A DNA stretch of 64,000 bases from Sneathiella aquimaris (GTDB lineage Bacteria > Pseudomonadota > Alphaproteobacteria > Sneathiellales > Sneathiellaceae): the NCBI RefSeq assembly GCF_026409565.1, contig NZ_CP112881.1, forward strand, positions 3,107,501 to 3,171,500, given 5' to 3'. Each line of letters starts with the position of its first letter. The stretch's first letter is position 1. This document shows positions 57,220 through 64,000 of this stretch, in pieces. The notes under the pieces are model-generated. The model had not been told where the DNA came from, did not search any database, and was given only the letters and a program-made list of their open reading frames with translations. The translations under genes were made by a program, and so were the position numbers.

Positions 57220-57978
57220 TCAGTCCTTGTTGGATTTAAACAAATCCTCAAAATTCTTGACCGCTTTTGCTTTTTCTTCACTTCTGGAACTGCTGCTGCT
57301 GCCAAAAACAGCATCCGCATCTGCCTTAGGATTATATTCTTCTTCTTTTTGCATCTGCATTTTCTTGCGTTCATATTCCGTAAGAGGAACAGAGGCCGCA
57401 TCAGCTGCCACTTTCGCGGCAACTTCATCCATCAGTTTTTCACGATCGTCATCATTCCGCAGATGAGCAGATTTTTTGACAAATTCGTCGAGTTCAAGCT
57501 GTGTACAAATACCAAGGCTTACCGGATCACGTGGCTTAATAGCCTGCGCGTTCCAATGTGTTTTCTCCCGCACGGCGCTGATCGTCGTTTTCGTCGTTCC
57601 GATCAATTTTCCGATTTGCGCGTCTGAAAGTTCCGGATGGAATTTCAACAGCCAGGAAATCGCATCCGGGCGATCGCCACGACGGGATACAGGTGTGTAC
57701 CGGCCACCACTTCTGCGGGGCTGCGGTACATCTCCGACAGGTTTGGCCAATTCAAGCCGCGCCTTGCTATCTTTTTGACAACGATCCAGTTCTTCCTGGG
57801 TCAACTGACCATTTGCAACAGGATCATGACCAACAATACCAAAAGCAGAATCTCCATCTGCAATTGCTTGAACTTCCAGACGATGCAGACCGCAGAAATC
57901 TGCGACCTGTTCAAAGGACAGCATTGTGTTATCAATCAGCCATACAGCGGTTGCTTTTGGCATCAACGGCGTTGACAT
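57220..57978 (-). CDS. trcR: cell-cycle transcriptional regulator TrcR (DUF1013)
   Basis: A 252-residue protein of the alphaproteobacteria-specific DUF1013 family, annotated as TrcR, a cell-cycle-linked transcription factor. N-terminal MPKATAVWLIDNTMLSFEQVADFCGLHRLEVQAIADGD holds a helix-turn-helix-like segment; a second one, FHPELSDAQIGKLIGTTKTTISAVREKTHWN, lies near residues 115-145. The C-terminus is charged and Ser-rich (FGSSSSSRSEE). ATG 57978 follows GAGGAG. It has its own terminator. Direct targets cannot be read from the sequence. Confidence 0.93.
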   Translation of the reverse strand: MSTPLMPKATAVWLIDNTMLSFEQVADFCGLHRLEVQAIADGDSAFGIVGHDPVANGQLTQEELDRCQKDSKARLELAKPVGDVPQPRRSGGRYTPVSRRGDRPDAISWLLKFHPELSDAQIGKLIGTTKTTISAVREKTHWNAQAIKPRDPVSLGICTQLELDEFVKKSAHLRNDDDREKLMDEVAAKVAADAASVPLTEYERKKMQMQKEEEYNPKADADAVFGSSSSSRSEEKAKAVKNFEDLFKSNKD

Positions 57979-58102
57979 ATCTTCTCCTCACTCGAAGGCG
58001 GGACAACCCCGCAATCGTTTCGCACTATTACATGCATATATGGCTGAAAACCGACCGGAAGTCTAGGGCCGGCTCTCAATAATCGTGCAGTTTGCACCAA
58101 TT

Positions 58103-59104
58103 CTATGAAACTGTCAGAACAATTTTCCCGATATGCCCGGAATCATCAATTCTCCGGTGTGCAGCCTCCGCCTCAGCCAAAGGAAAGCTACTGTCAATGA
58201 TCGGTCCAATTGTCCCTGCGGATAAAAGTGGCCAGACATTTTCAATCAGTCTCTTGCCGATTTGAGCCTTTGCCTCAATAGACTGCGGACGCAATGTAGA
58301 ACCGGTAATTGTCAGCCGCTTCAACATAACCGGCGCAAAATTGACTTCAGCCTTGGGACCGCCCAGAAAAGCAATATACACCAAGCGTCCCTCAACCGCC
58401 AAAGCGGTAATGTTCCGCTGGATATAGTCGCCGCCGACCATATCCAGGATCAGGTTCACCCCTTCTCCATCGGTCAGCTCTTTTACGACTTCGACATAAT
58501 CTTCGGTCTTGTAATTAATGCCTCTTTCCGCCCCCAACGCTTCTATTTCACGGCATTTTTCATCTGTTGACGCCGTCGCGAAGACCCGCGCGCCTACCGA
58601 CTTGGCAAGCTGGATCGCGGTTGTTCCAATTCCACTGGCACCGCCATGAACCAGAAACGTTTCGCCGCCCGTCAAACGGCCCCGGTCAAACACATTGGTC
58701 CAAACCGTAAAATAGGTTTCAGGAATAGCGGCAGCCTGTACCATGGTCATTCCATCCGGGATATCCAGGCATTGGGCTTCGGGGGCAACGCAATATTCTG
58801 CATATCCACCGCCGGCCACCAACGCACAGACAGTATCACCGACTTTATATTTTGTAACGCCACTGCCAACGGCGGCAACGGTTCCGGCCACTTCAAGCCC
58901 CGGAATATCAGACGCCCCAGGAGGCGGTGCATATCCACCCATCCGCTGAAGCACATCCGGTCTGTTCACGCCCGCGGCCTCAACCCTGATCAGGATTTCG
59001 TCATTTTCAGGTGACGGTACTGGACGCGTTGCAGGGATTAGGTTTTCTGGCCCGCCAAACTCCTTGATTTCGATTGCAGTCATTTCCGTCGGTAAGGAAG
59101 TCAT
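58103..59104 (-). CDS. NAD(P)H-quinone oxidoreductase, PIG3/QOR-like (MDR superfamily)
   Basis: A 333-residue zinc-free medium-chain reductase. N-terminal MTAIEIKEFGGPENL, the substrate-side VEAAGVNRPDVLQRMGGYAPPPGASDIPGLEVAGTV block, the nucleotide-binding HGGASGIGTTAIQLAKSVGARV, and a PIG3-type C-terminus. ATG 59104 follows GGAGAGAAAA and fits; ATG 59083 is the alternative. It diverges from a DUF1192 gene and lies beside trcR, a neighbourhood seen in other alphaproteobacteria. Confidence 0.92.
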   Translation of the reverse strand: MTSLPTEMTAIEIKEFGGPENLIPATRPVPSPENDEILIRVEAAGVNRPDVLQRMGGYAPPPGASDIPGLEVAGTVAAVGSGVTKYKVGDTVCALVAGGGYAEYCVAPEAQCLDIPDGMTMVQAAAIPETYFTVWTNVFDRGRLTGGETFLVHGGASGIGTTAIQLAKSVGARVFATASTDEKCREIEALGAERGINYKTEDYVEVVKELTDGEGVNLILDMVGGDYIQRNITALAVEGRLVYIAFLGGPKAEVNFAPVMLKRLTITGSTLRPQSIEAKAQIGKRLIENVWPLLSAGTIGPIIDSSFPLAEAEAAHRRIDDSGHIGKIVLTVS

Positions 59105-59225
59105 TTTTCTCTCCAGGTCCTACATTTTATTCTGTTATTGTCACAATCCGAAGATACGTAACTTTGTTATCAGCATGGCCCCTACATACTGGCGTGGGAT
59201 ACATACAATATTCAGGAATTCCGTT

Positions 59226-59408
59226 ATGGCAAGTGATGAGAGTAAGCAAATACTGCAATCCCTCAAGGGTGATCAGTTAAACGAAATGTCAATTGAAGAA
59301 CTGAAGCATTATATTGAAGAACTTCATTCAGAAATAGAAAAAGCAAAAATAGCGATCGACACAAAAACCAAAGCTGCGGCATCAGCCCATAGTATTTTTA
59401 ATAACTAA
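59226..59408 (+). CDS. DUF1192 family small protein
   Basis: A 60-residue protein matching DUF1192: acidic MSIEELKHYIEELHSEIEKAKIAIDTKTKAAASA, a short coiled coil. The frame could be extended upstream to 59064, but that part overlaps the divergent oxidoreductase and its promoter; ATG 59226 gives the family's usual size. Function unknown. Confidence 0.85.
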   Translation: MASDESKQILQSLKGDQLNEMSIEELKHYIEELHSEIEKAKIAIDTKTKAAASAHSIFNN

Positions 59409-59538
59409 ATCCAAAAAACCCGCTTATTGCTGCAGTTGGCATACATTTTTTGCATTTATTTCAAAAAAAGACGTTTTATGACTCTTTTTTTGTATTCGTT
59501 AATTGTAATTTAATAAAATGGTCCTAAATTTATCTATA

Positions 59539-59629
59539 GCAGCCGAGAAATTGGTTGCCGATTGGATCTCATCCAATCTGTTTGACGCCTCCCTGTTGAC
59601 TTGAGCCGCCTTCTGGCGGCTCTTTTTTT
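59539..59629 (+). ncRNA. candidate small RNA or structured 3' UTR ending in a strong terminator
   Basis: Three tandem hairpins in 90 nt: GCAGCC/GGTTGC (59539-59558), GATTGGAT/ATCCAATC with loop CTC (59560-59578), and the terminator GAGCCGCC-TTCT-GGCGGCTC (59603-59622) followed by T7. The stop codon of the DUF1192 gene is 130 nt upstream, so this is either an independent small RNA or a structured UTR. An AT-rich stretch (59493-59520) could hold a promoter. No family recognised. Part of a 589-nt segment (59409-59997) otherwise without long genes. Confidence 0.5.
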
Positions 59630-59763
59630 GCCTGAATTTGTCAAGAAATATTTTTAGCATATTTGTTATTTTTTTATGACACTTCTCCTTGACTCTTATC
59701 TCAATAAATCGTTTTATTCCTCCCAACATGTCGAGTCTGACAGGTTGAGGTTAAAAACAAAAC

Positions 59764-59792
59764 GAGGGGGCGCTTTAACCGGCAGCCCCCTC
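59764..59792 (-). terminator. minus-strand terminator after the 35-codon gene candidate
   Basis: GAGGGGGC (59764-59771) pairs with GCCCCCTC (59785-59792), with two more inner pairs and a TTTAACC-type loop. On the minus strand it is followed by GTTTTGTTTTTAA, a good U tract; on the plus strand the tail is ACTAATTTTC, much poorer. It therefore points to a minus-strand transcript. Confidence 0.6.
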
Positions 59793-59793
59793 A

Positions 59794-59901
59794 CTAATTT
59801 TCAGAGATTTTATTTCTACCGTCTTTGTTAGGCGCGTCTTTATTAAGAGCGTCTTTGTGAACCTCCTGAACATCCCTTAAAATGCAGATCTGACGGGGCA
59901 C
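59794..59901 (-). CDS. candidate 35-residue small protein with KDxxN repeats
   Basis: A short frame on the minus strand from GTG 59901 to TAG 59794, followed at once by a second stop (TGA) and then a terminator with a U tract. The product begins MPRQICILRDVQEVH and ends with three 5-residue repeats, KDALN KDAPN KDGRN, then KISEN. The DNA shows three 15-nt units (at 59821, 59836 and 59851). The frame stays open upstream to 59934 (RRDGIYR), so a non-standard start or a lost N-terminus is possible. No family recognised; it could also be a degenerate remnant. Confidence 0.35.
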   Translation of the reverse strand: MPRQICILRDVQEVHKDALNKDAPNKDGRNKISEN

Positions 59902-59997
59902 CCGATAAATCCCGTCCCGCCTTTTGATTTAATCTGGACCTGTTTTCTCACTCAGTATAGCTTGCTGCAAAAGAAAACATTCAGTCAGAGGACGCAC

Positions 59998-61314
59998 ATG
60001 GCAGATCCAAATTTTTTAAAGTTCGATACTCTTAGCCTTCATGCAGGTCATCGCCCTGATCCCGTAACCGGATCCCGTGCTGTTCCTATTTACCAGACAA
60101 CGTCCTACGTGTTTAAAGATGCAGACCATGCTGCCTCATTGTTTAATCTGGAAGCAACGGGCCATATTTACACACGACTGTCCAACCCAACGACAGCGGT
60201 TCTGGAAGAACGTCTGGCCAGCCTGGAAGGGGGTATTGGTGCGATCTGTACAGCCTCTGGTCATGCAGCCTTGCATCTGGCCATCGTAACGCTGATGAGC
60301 GCCGGGTCTCATATTGTTTGTTCAGGGTCTGTTTACGGCGGCACCTATAACTTCCTGAAACACACAATGCCGCGATTTGGCATTAACACGACATTTGTAA
60401 ACCCGCAGGATACGCAGGCCTTTGCCGATGCGATCAATGACGATACACGACTGGTTATCTCTGAAACCTTTGGTAATCCCGGCCTGGAAGTGACCGATAT
60501 CCGCAAAGTCTCTGACATCGCCCACGCCGCAGGAATTCCACTCCTGATCGACAACACCTTTGGTACTCCCTATCTATGCCGTCCATTCGAATTTGGTGCC
60601 GATCTGGTAATGCATTCCGCAACCAAGTTTTTGGGCGGACATGGCATTGCAATGGGCGGCGCCTTGATTGATAGCGGCAATTTTGACTGGGAAAAAAGCG
60701 GCAAATTCCCGACCATGACTGAGCCATACGAAGGATATCATGGTATCCAGTATGCCGAAGAATTTGGTCCCCTTGCCTTCTTGATGCGGGCGCGAACCGA
60801 AGGTATTCGTGATTTCGGTGCCTGCATTAGTCCGACAAACGCCTTTCAAATCCTTCAGGGTGTCGAAACCCTGTCCATTCGAATGGAAAAGCACGTCACG
60901 AACGCCCGCAAAGTCATTGACTTCCTCGTAGGCAATGACGCGGTGGAAAGCGTCTCCTATCCGGAACTTCCCGACCATCCAGATCATGAACTTGCCAAAC
61001 AGATGTTCCCCAAAGGCTGTGGCTCTATTTTCAGCTTCACAGTTAAGGGGGGCCGCGAAGCGGGTAAAGCATTTATTGGCGCATTGCAGGTATTCTCCCA
61101 TCTCGCCAATGTGGGAGACGCCAAAAGCCTTGTTATTCATCCTGCGTCAACAACCCACCAGCAAATGGATCAGGAAGCTTTGAAGGCCGCTGGAATTTCA
61201 GAAGGCATGATCCGTCTTTCAGTGGGCATTGAAGATGCTGATGACTTGATCAAAGATTTGAAACTCGGCTTGAGATCGGCTGCGAAAGCTGCTGAAAAAG
61301 CAAACGCTGCGTAA
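59998..61314 (+). CDS. metY: O-acetylhomoserine aminocarboxypropyltransferase (sulfhydrylase)
   Basis: PLP enzyme making homocysteine (or methionine) from O-acetylhomoserine and sulfide (or methanethiol). The 438-residue protein has FDTLSLHAGHRPDPVTGSRAVPIYQTTSYVF at the N-terminus, SGHAALHLA, and the PLP lysine Lys210 in HSATKFLGGHG. Cys/Met-metabolism PLP family; the 430-residue class is MetY rather than cystathionine synthase (about 390). ATG 59998 follows CAGAGGACGCAC. No SAM riboswitch was convincingly found in the leader. Confidence 0.94.
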   Translation: MADPNFLKFDTLSLHAGHRPDPVTGSRAVPIYQTTSYVFKDADHAASLFNLEATGHIYTRLSNPTTAVLEERLASLEGGIGAICTASGHAALHLAIVTLMSAGSHIVCSGSVYGGTYNFLKHTMPRFGINTTFVNPQDTQAFADAINDDTRLVISETFGNPGLEVTDIRKVSDIAHAAGIPLLIDNTFGTPYLCRPFEFGADLVMHSATKFLGGHGIAMGGALIDSGNFDWEKSGKFPTMTEPYEGYHGIQYAEEFGPLAFLMRARTEGIRDFGACISPTNAFQILQGVETLSIRMEKHVTNARKVIDFLVGNDAVESVSYPELPDHPDHELAKQMFPKGCGSIFSFTVKGGREAGKAFIGALQVFSHLANVGDAKSLVIHPASTTHQQMDQEALKAAGISEGMIRLSVGIEDADDLIKDLKLGLRSAAKAAEKANAA

Positions 61315-61324
61315 CGAGGAAATA

Positions 61325-62113
61325 ATGAAAATAAACGTAAACGAGATACCAGTATTTGCGGCAACAGGTGGCCAAGCCTACGACGCCGAAAAACCAACGA
61401 TGATTTTTTTGCATGGTGCCGCGATGGACCATACGGCATGGGCCTTGCAAAGTCGCTATTTCGCCCATCATGGGTACAATGTATTCGCGCTGGATTTACC
61501 GGGTCACGGGAAAAGCGGTGGCGACATCCCGGCAAGTATCGACGACCTTGCAGATGCGGTTGTCGCTTTTATGAATTGTGCCAAAATTGATCAGGCCGTT
61601 CTTGTCGGTCATAGCATGGGTGCCCTGACGGCGCTTTCGATTGCCGCTCGGCATTCCAACCGTGTCAGTCATCTGATTATGATCGGTGTTGCCTTTCCCA
61701 TGGTGGTCGGAGAATTCTTCCTTAACAAGGCGAAAGAAAATAGCCCCGATGCCTTTCAGATGATGATTGACTGGTCACATGCGCGCCCATCCCACATCGG
61801 CGCCTCAGAAGTGCCCGGACTATGGATGATCGGGAATGCATTAAAAACAGTTGAGAATTCAGGGGACGACACATTGTACAAAGGGCTGTCCATTTGCAAC
61901 GGCTACGAAGGCGGTTTCGACGCGGCCAGCTCTGTCGTCTGCCCTGCTCTGTTTATCCTCGGTGAAAATGACATGATGACAATGCCCCGGGCGGCGCAGA
62001 AGCTCATCAAAACAATTGAAAACAGCGAAACAGTCCTGTTAAAGGACTGTGGCCACATGCAAATGATCGAGAAAGCGGACGAAGTCAGGGCCGCCATTCG
62101 CGCCTTTTTATAG
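61325..62113 (+). CDS. alpha/beta-fold hydrolase
   Basis: A 262-residue hydrolase, 10 nt after metY and probably cotranscribed. HGAAMDHTAW (30-39) forms the oxyanion region, VGHSMGA holds the nucleophile Ser97, LGENDMMT the acidic residue (about 217) and DCGHMQMIEKA the histidine (about 243), so the triad is complete. Such proteins include MetX-related acyltransferases, esterases and lactonases. The proximity to metY suggests a link with methionine metabolism, but its length and motifs do not fit MetX (about 370). Confidence 0.88.
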   Translation: MKINVNEIPVFAATGGQAYDAEKPTMIFLHGAAMDHTAWALQSRYFAHHGYNVFALDLPGHGKSGGDIPASIDDLADAVVAFMNCAKIDQAVLVGHSMGALTALSIAARHSNRVSHLIMIGVAFPMVVGEFFLNKAKENSPDAFQMMIDWSHARPSHIGASEVPGLWMIGNALKTVENSGDDTLYKGLSICNGYEGGFDAASSVVCPALFILGENDMMTMPRAAQKLIKTIENSETVLLKDCGHMQMIEKADEVRAAIRAFL

Positions 62114-62124
62114 AGCAACAGCCA

Positions 62125-62403
62125 TCACGCTTTGACACCAATGCGTGGTGGCCCCCCTTTTGACGCCTGACTAGGCCCGAAAGCCTTGTCCAGAATACGC
62201 GTGCTGTCATCGGCCAATGCAACAGCATCTGTCAGCAATCCTAAAATCTTCATATTGTTGGCAAGCACGGCTTGTGCTTCCGGACGACTATCATCAACAA
62301 TAAGCGTACAGCGGTTAACAATATCAGCCCGCACCATTGCCAGTATTTCTTCCAGTTTATGCCCGCCGGGATTCTCTTCAGTTACCAGAAAATGGGTCAT
62401 CAT
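62125..62403 (-). CDS. small conserved-looking hypothetical protein
   Basis: A 92-residue soluble protein (or 91 from the second ATG). It looks globular: THFLVTEENPGGHKLEEILAMVRADIVNRCTLIVDDSRPEAQAVLANNMKILGLL, then a Gly/Pro-rich tail GGPPRIGVKA. Codon use resembles its neighbours. It converges on the hydrolase gene with 11 nt between them. I do not recognise a family and assign no function. Confidence 0.65.
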   Translation of the reverse strand: MMTHFLVTEENPGGHKLEEILAMVRADIVNRCTLIVDDSRPEAQAVLANNMKILGLLTDAVALADDSTRILDKAFGPSQASKGGPPRIGVKA

Positions 62404-62555
62404 CTTTAACCTGCATGCAGTTAGTGGTTAAAGGAGCATGCAATATTCCTGGTTAAAAAATAGATAACAGGATCAACGCGACAGGCTAGCCCTTGCCAAG
62501 CCAGTCAACGCCGTCACCCTTTTCCTTATCTGGACGGATAGACGTCAAAAGACGC

Positions 62556-64000
62556 TTAAAGATTTCGTGCCCGTTCGCGCAGGACAAATTTTTGCACCTT
62601 CCCCGTCGATGTTTTGGGCAAGTCATCAAAAACCACTGTTTTAGGGCATTTATAATGGGCCATGTTATCCCGGCAAAAGGAGATGATTTCTTTGTCTGTT
62701 GCCGTCATTCCCTCTCGCAAGGTAACAAACGCGCAGGGTGTTTCGCCCCATTTTTCATCCGGTCTTGCAACGACCGCGACATCAAGAACGGCAGGATGTT
62801 TGTATAAAACGCCCTCCAGCTCGATGGTCGAAATGTTTTCGCCTCCTGAAATAATGATATCCTTTGAACGGTCTCTAAGTTCCAGATAGCCATCCTCGTG
62901 AATAACGCCCAGATCGCCGGTCCGAAACCAGTCCCCTTCGAAAGTTTTTTCGGTGGTTTTCGGATTTTTCAGGTATCCTTTCATGATGAGGTTCCCGCGC
63001 ATCATCACCTCACCCATGGTGTTCCCGTCGCGCGGAACCGGCTTCATGGTTTCCGGATCCAGAACATCCAGTTCACTAAGGGCGTGATACCGGACCCCCT
63101 GACGGGCTTTCAGTGCCGCGCGGTCCTCAACGGATTTTTTATTCCAGTCGGAATTCCAATCGCAATAAACCGCCGGTCCATAGCATTCTGTCAGTCCGTA
63201 CACATGGGTTACATCAAATCCCAAACGATCCATTTCCGCCAGTACCGTCGCAGGAGGGGGCGCCGCAGCAACCATAACCTTGATACCCTTTTGGGCTTTG
63301 GCTTTATTTTCGTCAGAGGTATTGATCAGCATGGACAAAACAATAGGTGCGCCGCACATGTGATCGACTTTGTATTTCCCCATTGCGTCAAAAATACCGT
63401 CCGCCTCAACCTTTCGAAGGCACACATGAGTGCCACCAACCGCTGTGATCGTCCATGGGAAGCACCAGCCGTTACAGTGGAACATGGGCAGCGTCCATAA
63501 ATAAACCGGATGCTTTGCCATATCCCATGACATCGAATTACCCGTTGCTGCCAGATAGGCGCCCCGGTGATGATAGACGACCCCTTTAGGATCCCCGGTG
63601 GTGCCTGACGTATAATTCAGAGAAATAGCCTGCCATTCATCGTCCGGCCCGGCCCAGGGAAATGCCTCGTCCCCTGTTTTCAGAAAATCCTCATAGTCCA
63701 TTTCCCCGATGCCTTCACCGCCAGCGCCGAGAATATCGTCAATATCAATGACGATTGGCGTGCAGCTGGCCAGCGACAGCGCCTGTTTCATCACTTCGGA
63801 AAACTCACGGTCAACAAAAAGGAGCTTGCATTCTGAATGATCGAGTATGAAGGCAAGCGTTTCTGCATCCAGCCGGGTATTCAAGGCATTTAACACAGCC
63901 CCGGTCACCGGAATGCCAAAGTGGCTTTCCAGCAACGCCGGAATATTCGGCGCAATAATGGAAACAGTATCTCCTTTACCGATACCCCGCTTGGAAAGAG
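62556..64000 (-). CDS. acyl-CoA ligase (AMP-forming), N-terminus beyond the right edge
   Basis: The C-terminal 480 or so residues of an acyl-CoA synthetase of about 540 residues. The reading frame is open to the last base (LSKRGIGKGDTVSIIAPN from 63998 inward), so the start lies outside the window. YTSGTTGDPKGVVYHHRG is the P-loop-like AMP motif, YGLTECYGP the A5 motif, WFRTGDLGVIHEDGYLELRDRSKD the hinge, and LPKTSTGKVQKFVLRERA carries the catalytic lysine. The GWCFPWTITAVGGTHVCLRKV segment resembles the medium/long-chain and methylmercaptopropionyl-CoA ligase (DmdB-like) group; substrate uncertain. Confidence 0.92.
   Translation of the reverse strand, partial: LSKRGIGKGDTVSIIAPNIPALLESHFGIPVTGAVLNALNTRLDAETLAFILDHSECKLLFVDREFSEVMKQALSLASCTPIVIDIDDILGAGGEGIGEMDYEDFLKTGDEAFPWAGPDDEWQAISLNYTSGTTGDPKGVVYHHRGAYLAATGNSMSWDMAKHPVYLWTLPMFHCNGWCFPWTITAVGGTHVCLRKVEADGIFDAMGKYKVDHMCGAPIVLSMLINTSDENKAKAQKGIKVMVAAAPPPATVLAEMDRLGFDVTHVYGLTECYGPAVYCDWNSDWNKKSVEDRAALKARQGVRYHALSELDVLDPETMKPVPRDGNTMGEVMMRGNLIMKGYLKNPKTTEKTFEGDWFRTGDLGVIHEDGYLELRDRSKDIIISGGENISTIELEGVLYKHPAVLDVAVVARPDEKWGETPCAFVTLREGMTATDKEIISFCRDNMAHYKCPKTVVFDDLPKTSTGKVQKFVLRERARNL

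Noticed and set aside
59499-59729. 76-codon Lys-rich minus-strand frame across the small-RNA candidate
   Set aside because: It reads through the terminator hairpin and AT-rich DNA, has biased composition and no ribosome site of note.
59821-59865. Tandem 15-nt GTCTTT repeats read as a CRISPR-like array
   Set aside because: Three imperfect units without spacers; they are better explained as coding repeats of the small minus-strand frame.
59890-59960. Possible SAM-II riboswitch before metY
   Set aside because: GATAAAT and GATTTAA, both seen in SAM-II RNAs, occur here but in the reverse of the required order, and no downstream GCTAAAG-type pseudoknot strand is present. The hairpin GACGGG/CCCGTC is too simple to support a call.

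Overview
The window is chromosomal DNA of an alphaproteobacterium. Several genes belong to families largely confined to that class: a DUF1465 protein, a DUF1192 protein, the DUF1013 cell-cycle regulator TrcR, the zapA / 6S RNA / 5-formyl-THF cyclo-ligase arrangement, and a VPLPA-CTERM protein. The gene content recalls marine Rhodospirillales/Sneathiellales-type genomes, but I cannot fix the genus from sequence alone. No rRNA, CRISPR array, insertion sequence or prophage was recognised. The window is housekeeping DNA mixed with ordinary catabolic and transport genes.

Layout. 0.2-2.4 kb (minus): YmdB-type phosphoesterase, 5-FCL, a well-supported 6S RNA, ZapA and a coiled-coil protein. 2.7-8.1 kb (plus): a central-carbon operon tkt-gap-pgk-fba closed by a strong terminator. 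8.2-10.3 kb: thiE (apparently with a non-AUG start), efp, suhB. 10.5-14.2 kb: a secreted OmpA-like protein followed by MotA/ExbB-like and MotB-like proteins, a candidate proton-driven envelope machine of unknown purpose. 14.2-17.3 kb (minus): CaiB/BaiF CoA-transferase and an MsbA-like ABC exporter. 17.4-19.3 kb: rpmE, DUF1465, an Hsp20 gene behind an RpoH-type promoter and a ROSE-like RNA thermometer, and a thioesterase. 19.3-25 kb (minus): rfbD-rfbB-rfbC (dTDP-rhamnose), an amidase and ettA. 25-28 kb: a periplasmic binding protein, an AEC transporter, a small membrane protein and a VPLPA-CTERM surface protein. 28.2-37.9 kb (minus): enoyl-CoA hydratase, a fused indolepyruvate ferredoxin oxidoreductase and a complete livK-H-M-G-F importer, which together suggest uptake and oxidation of amino-acid-derived 2-oxo acids. 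38.4-45.2 kb: DUF454 protein, nucleoside hydrolase, a MocR/LysE divergent pair, a PAS histidine kinase, and a TetR/quinone-reductase divergent pair with three palindromic operators.

45.2-57.1 kb: tRNA(CAU), rpoD-dnaG-yqeY (macromolecular synthesis), then divergently carA-carB-greA, and prpE. 57.2-64 kb: trcR, a PIG3-type quinone oxidoreductase diverging from a DUF1192 gene, a 590-nt segment holding a possible small RNA and a 35-codon minus-strand gene candidate with its own terminator, metY, an alpha/beta hydrolase, a small hypothetical gene, and an acyl-CoA ligase that runs off the right edge.

Nothing here is plainly a new defence or mobile system. The items most worth testing are the OmpA/MotA/MotB-like trio, the repeat-containing micro-ORF at 59.8-59.9 kb, the orphan hairpin RNA at 59.54-59.63 kb, the non-AUG start of thiE, and the arginine replacing the Walker A lysine in LivF. 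All coordinates and motifs were read by eye; no database search was run.
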